This document shows positions 60,809 to 64,000 of a stretch of 64,000 nucleotides of DNA, one piece after another. The notes under the pieces are model-generated. The model was given only the letters and a program-made list of their open reading frames with translations, had not been told where the DNA came from and searched no databases. A program made the translations under genes and the position numbers. Each line of letters begins with the position of its first letter. Positions within the stretch are counted from its first letter, which is position 1. The stretch comes from Pseudomonas taiwanensis (GTDB lineage Bacteria > Pseudomonadota > Gammaproteobacteria > Pseudomonadales > Pseudomonadaceae): positions 306,131 through 370,130 of the forward strand of contig NZ_QJRF01000040.1 in the NCBI RefSeq assembly GCF_013393345.1. The letters run 5' to 3'.

Positions 60809-61186
60809 ATGAGCGATTTGCGTTTCACCGCCGGCCACGAATGGCTGCGCCTTGAAGCAGACGGCAGTGTCACTGTCGGTATTACCGAGTACGCGCAGGA
60901 CGCGCTGGGCGATGTAGTTTTCGTACAACTCCCCGAACTGCAGACCTACGCCCAGGGCGAAGAAGTCGCCGTACTGGAATCGGTGAAGGCCGCCAGCAAC
61001 ATCGTCATGCCCCTGGACGGCGAAGTGATCGAAGTGAACCAGCAACTGGCCGACAGCCCCGAACTGGTCAATGAAGAGCCGCTCGGCAAAGGCTGGTTCT
61101 TCCGCATGCAACTGGCCGACGCCAGCATCCTTGACGGCCTCCTCGACCAGGCCGGCTACGAAAACCTGCTGAAAGCCAACGGCTGA
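60809..61186 (+). CDS. gcvH2: Glycine cleavage system H protein
   Basis: A 125-residue H protein. The lipoyl attachment lysine is Lys60 in AVLESVKAASNI, and the chain is slightly shorter than the usual 127-130 residues. It carries the aminomethyl group between the P, T and L proteins during glycine cleavage. It is the first gene of the operon, followed 9 bp later by gcvP2. The sigma-54 promoter and GcsR sites upstream indicate that this is the glycine-inducible second copy (gcv2), not the constitutive set. Confidence 0.95.
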   Translation: MSDLRFTAGHEWLRLEADGSVTVGITEYAQDALGDVVFVQLPELQTYAQGEEVAVLESVKAASNIVMPLDGEVIEVNQQLADSPELVNEEPLGKGWFFRMQLADASILDGLLDQAGYENLLKANG

Positions 61187-61195
61187 GGAATGACC

Positions 61196-64000
<2,805 letters not shown>

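Overview
The window is typical high-GC Pseudomonas chromosome. Two gene neighbourhoods point to the P. aeruginosa side of the genus: nosP-nahK lying close to pqqF, and gcsR followed by two small or hypothetical genes' worth of context and gcvH2-gcvP2. Several families of short palindromic Pseudomonas REP elements fill the intergenic gaps. There are no tRNA or rRNA genes, no phage, no insertion sequences and no CRISPR array. The content is an accessory catabolic region followed by conserved loci. The species cannot be named from the sequence alone.

Region 1 (1-17.8 kb) is a degradative region of unknown substrate. It holds an alpha/beta hydrolase, a lipase, two LysR regulators, an MFS importer, an aldehyde dehydrogenase, an OprD-type porin and a 3-hydroxyisobutyrate-dehydrogenase-like enzyme. 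On the minus strand lies a compact CoA operon (DUF35, thiolase, SDR, enoyl-CoA hydratase, thioesterase, family III CoA-transferase), then a two-subunit molybdenum hydroxylase. Four 44-bp elements with the same internal geometry sit upstream of the MFS, porin, CoA-operon and hydroxylase genes. One of them lies in the divergent gap next to the LysR gene at 7438, which suggests a single LysR regulon.

Region 2 (17.8-26.6 kb) holds a PhoD-like phosphatase with a truncated haemoglobin, a marR-emrA-emrB efflux operon with a clear palindromic operator over its promoter, an AraC regulator, a DUF4242-methyltransferase pair and an Lrp/AsnC regulator.

Region 3 (26.6-36.4 kb) is a second catabolic operon. 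It encodes an amino-acid-type permease, a polysaccharide-deacetylase-fold hydrolase, a C45 acyltransferase/amidase, a VOC protein, an SDR, a Rieske oxygenase with its reductase, a CDF transporter and a TorF-type outer-membrane protein. Its upstream region carries repeated TGCGCA sites spaced 31 bp apart. The gene set suggests uptake, deacylation and ring oxidation of an amide-bearing compound. A small soluble chemoreceptor follows.

Region 4 (36.4-49.2 kb) is a quinate/shikimate catabolic region: type II dehydroquinase, two shikimate-dehydrogenase-family proteins, the two-domain dehydroshikimate dehydratase QuiC1, a shikimate-type MFS carrier, and IclR and TetR regulators. It also contains two 3-ketosteroid-dehydrogenase-like flavoproteins around a NIPSNAP protein, which are not part of the textbook pathway. 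A shared 19-bp TetR-type operator lies upstream of both aroQ and quiC1.

Region 5 (49.3-64 kb) holds the NO-sensing pair nosP-nahK, a porin, pqqF, two small hypothetical genes, and gcsR with the start of the gcv2 operon. Three GcsR-type sites and a canonical sigma-54 promoter precede gcvH2. gcvP2 runs off the right edge of the window.
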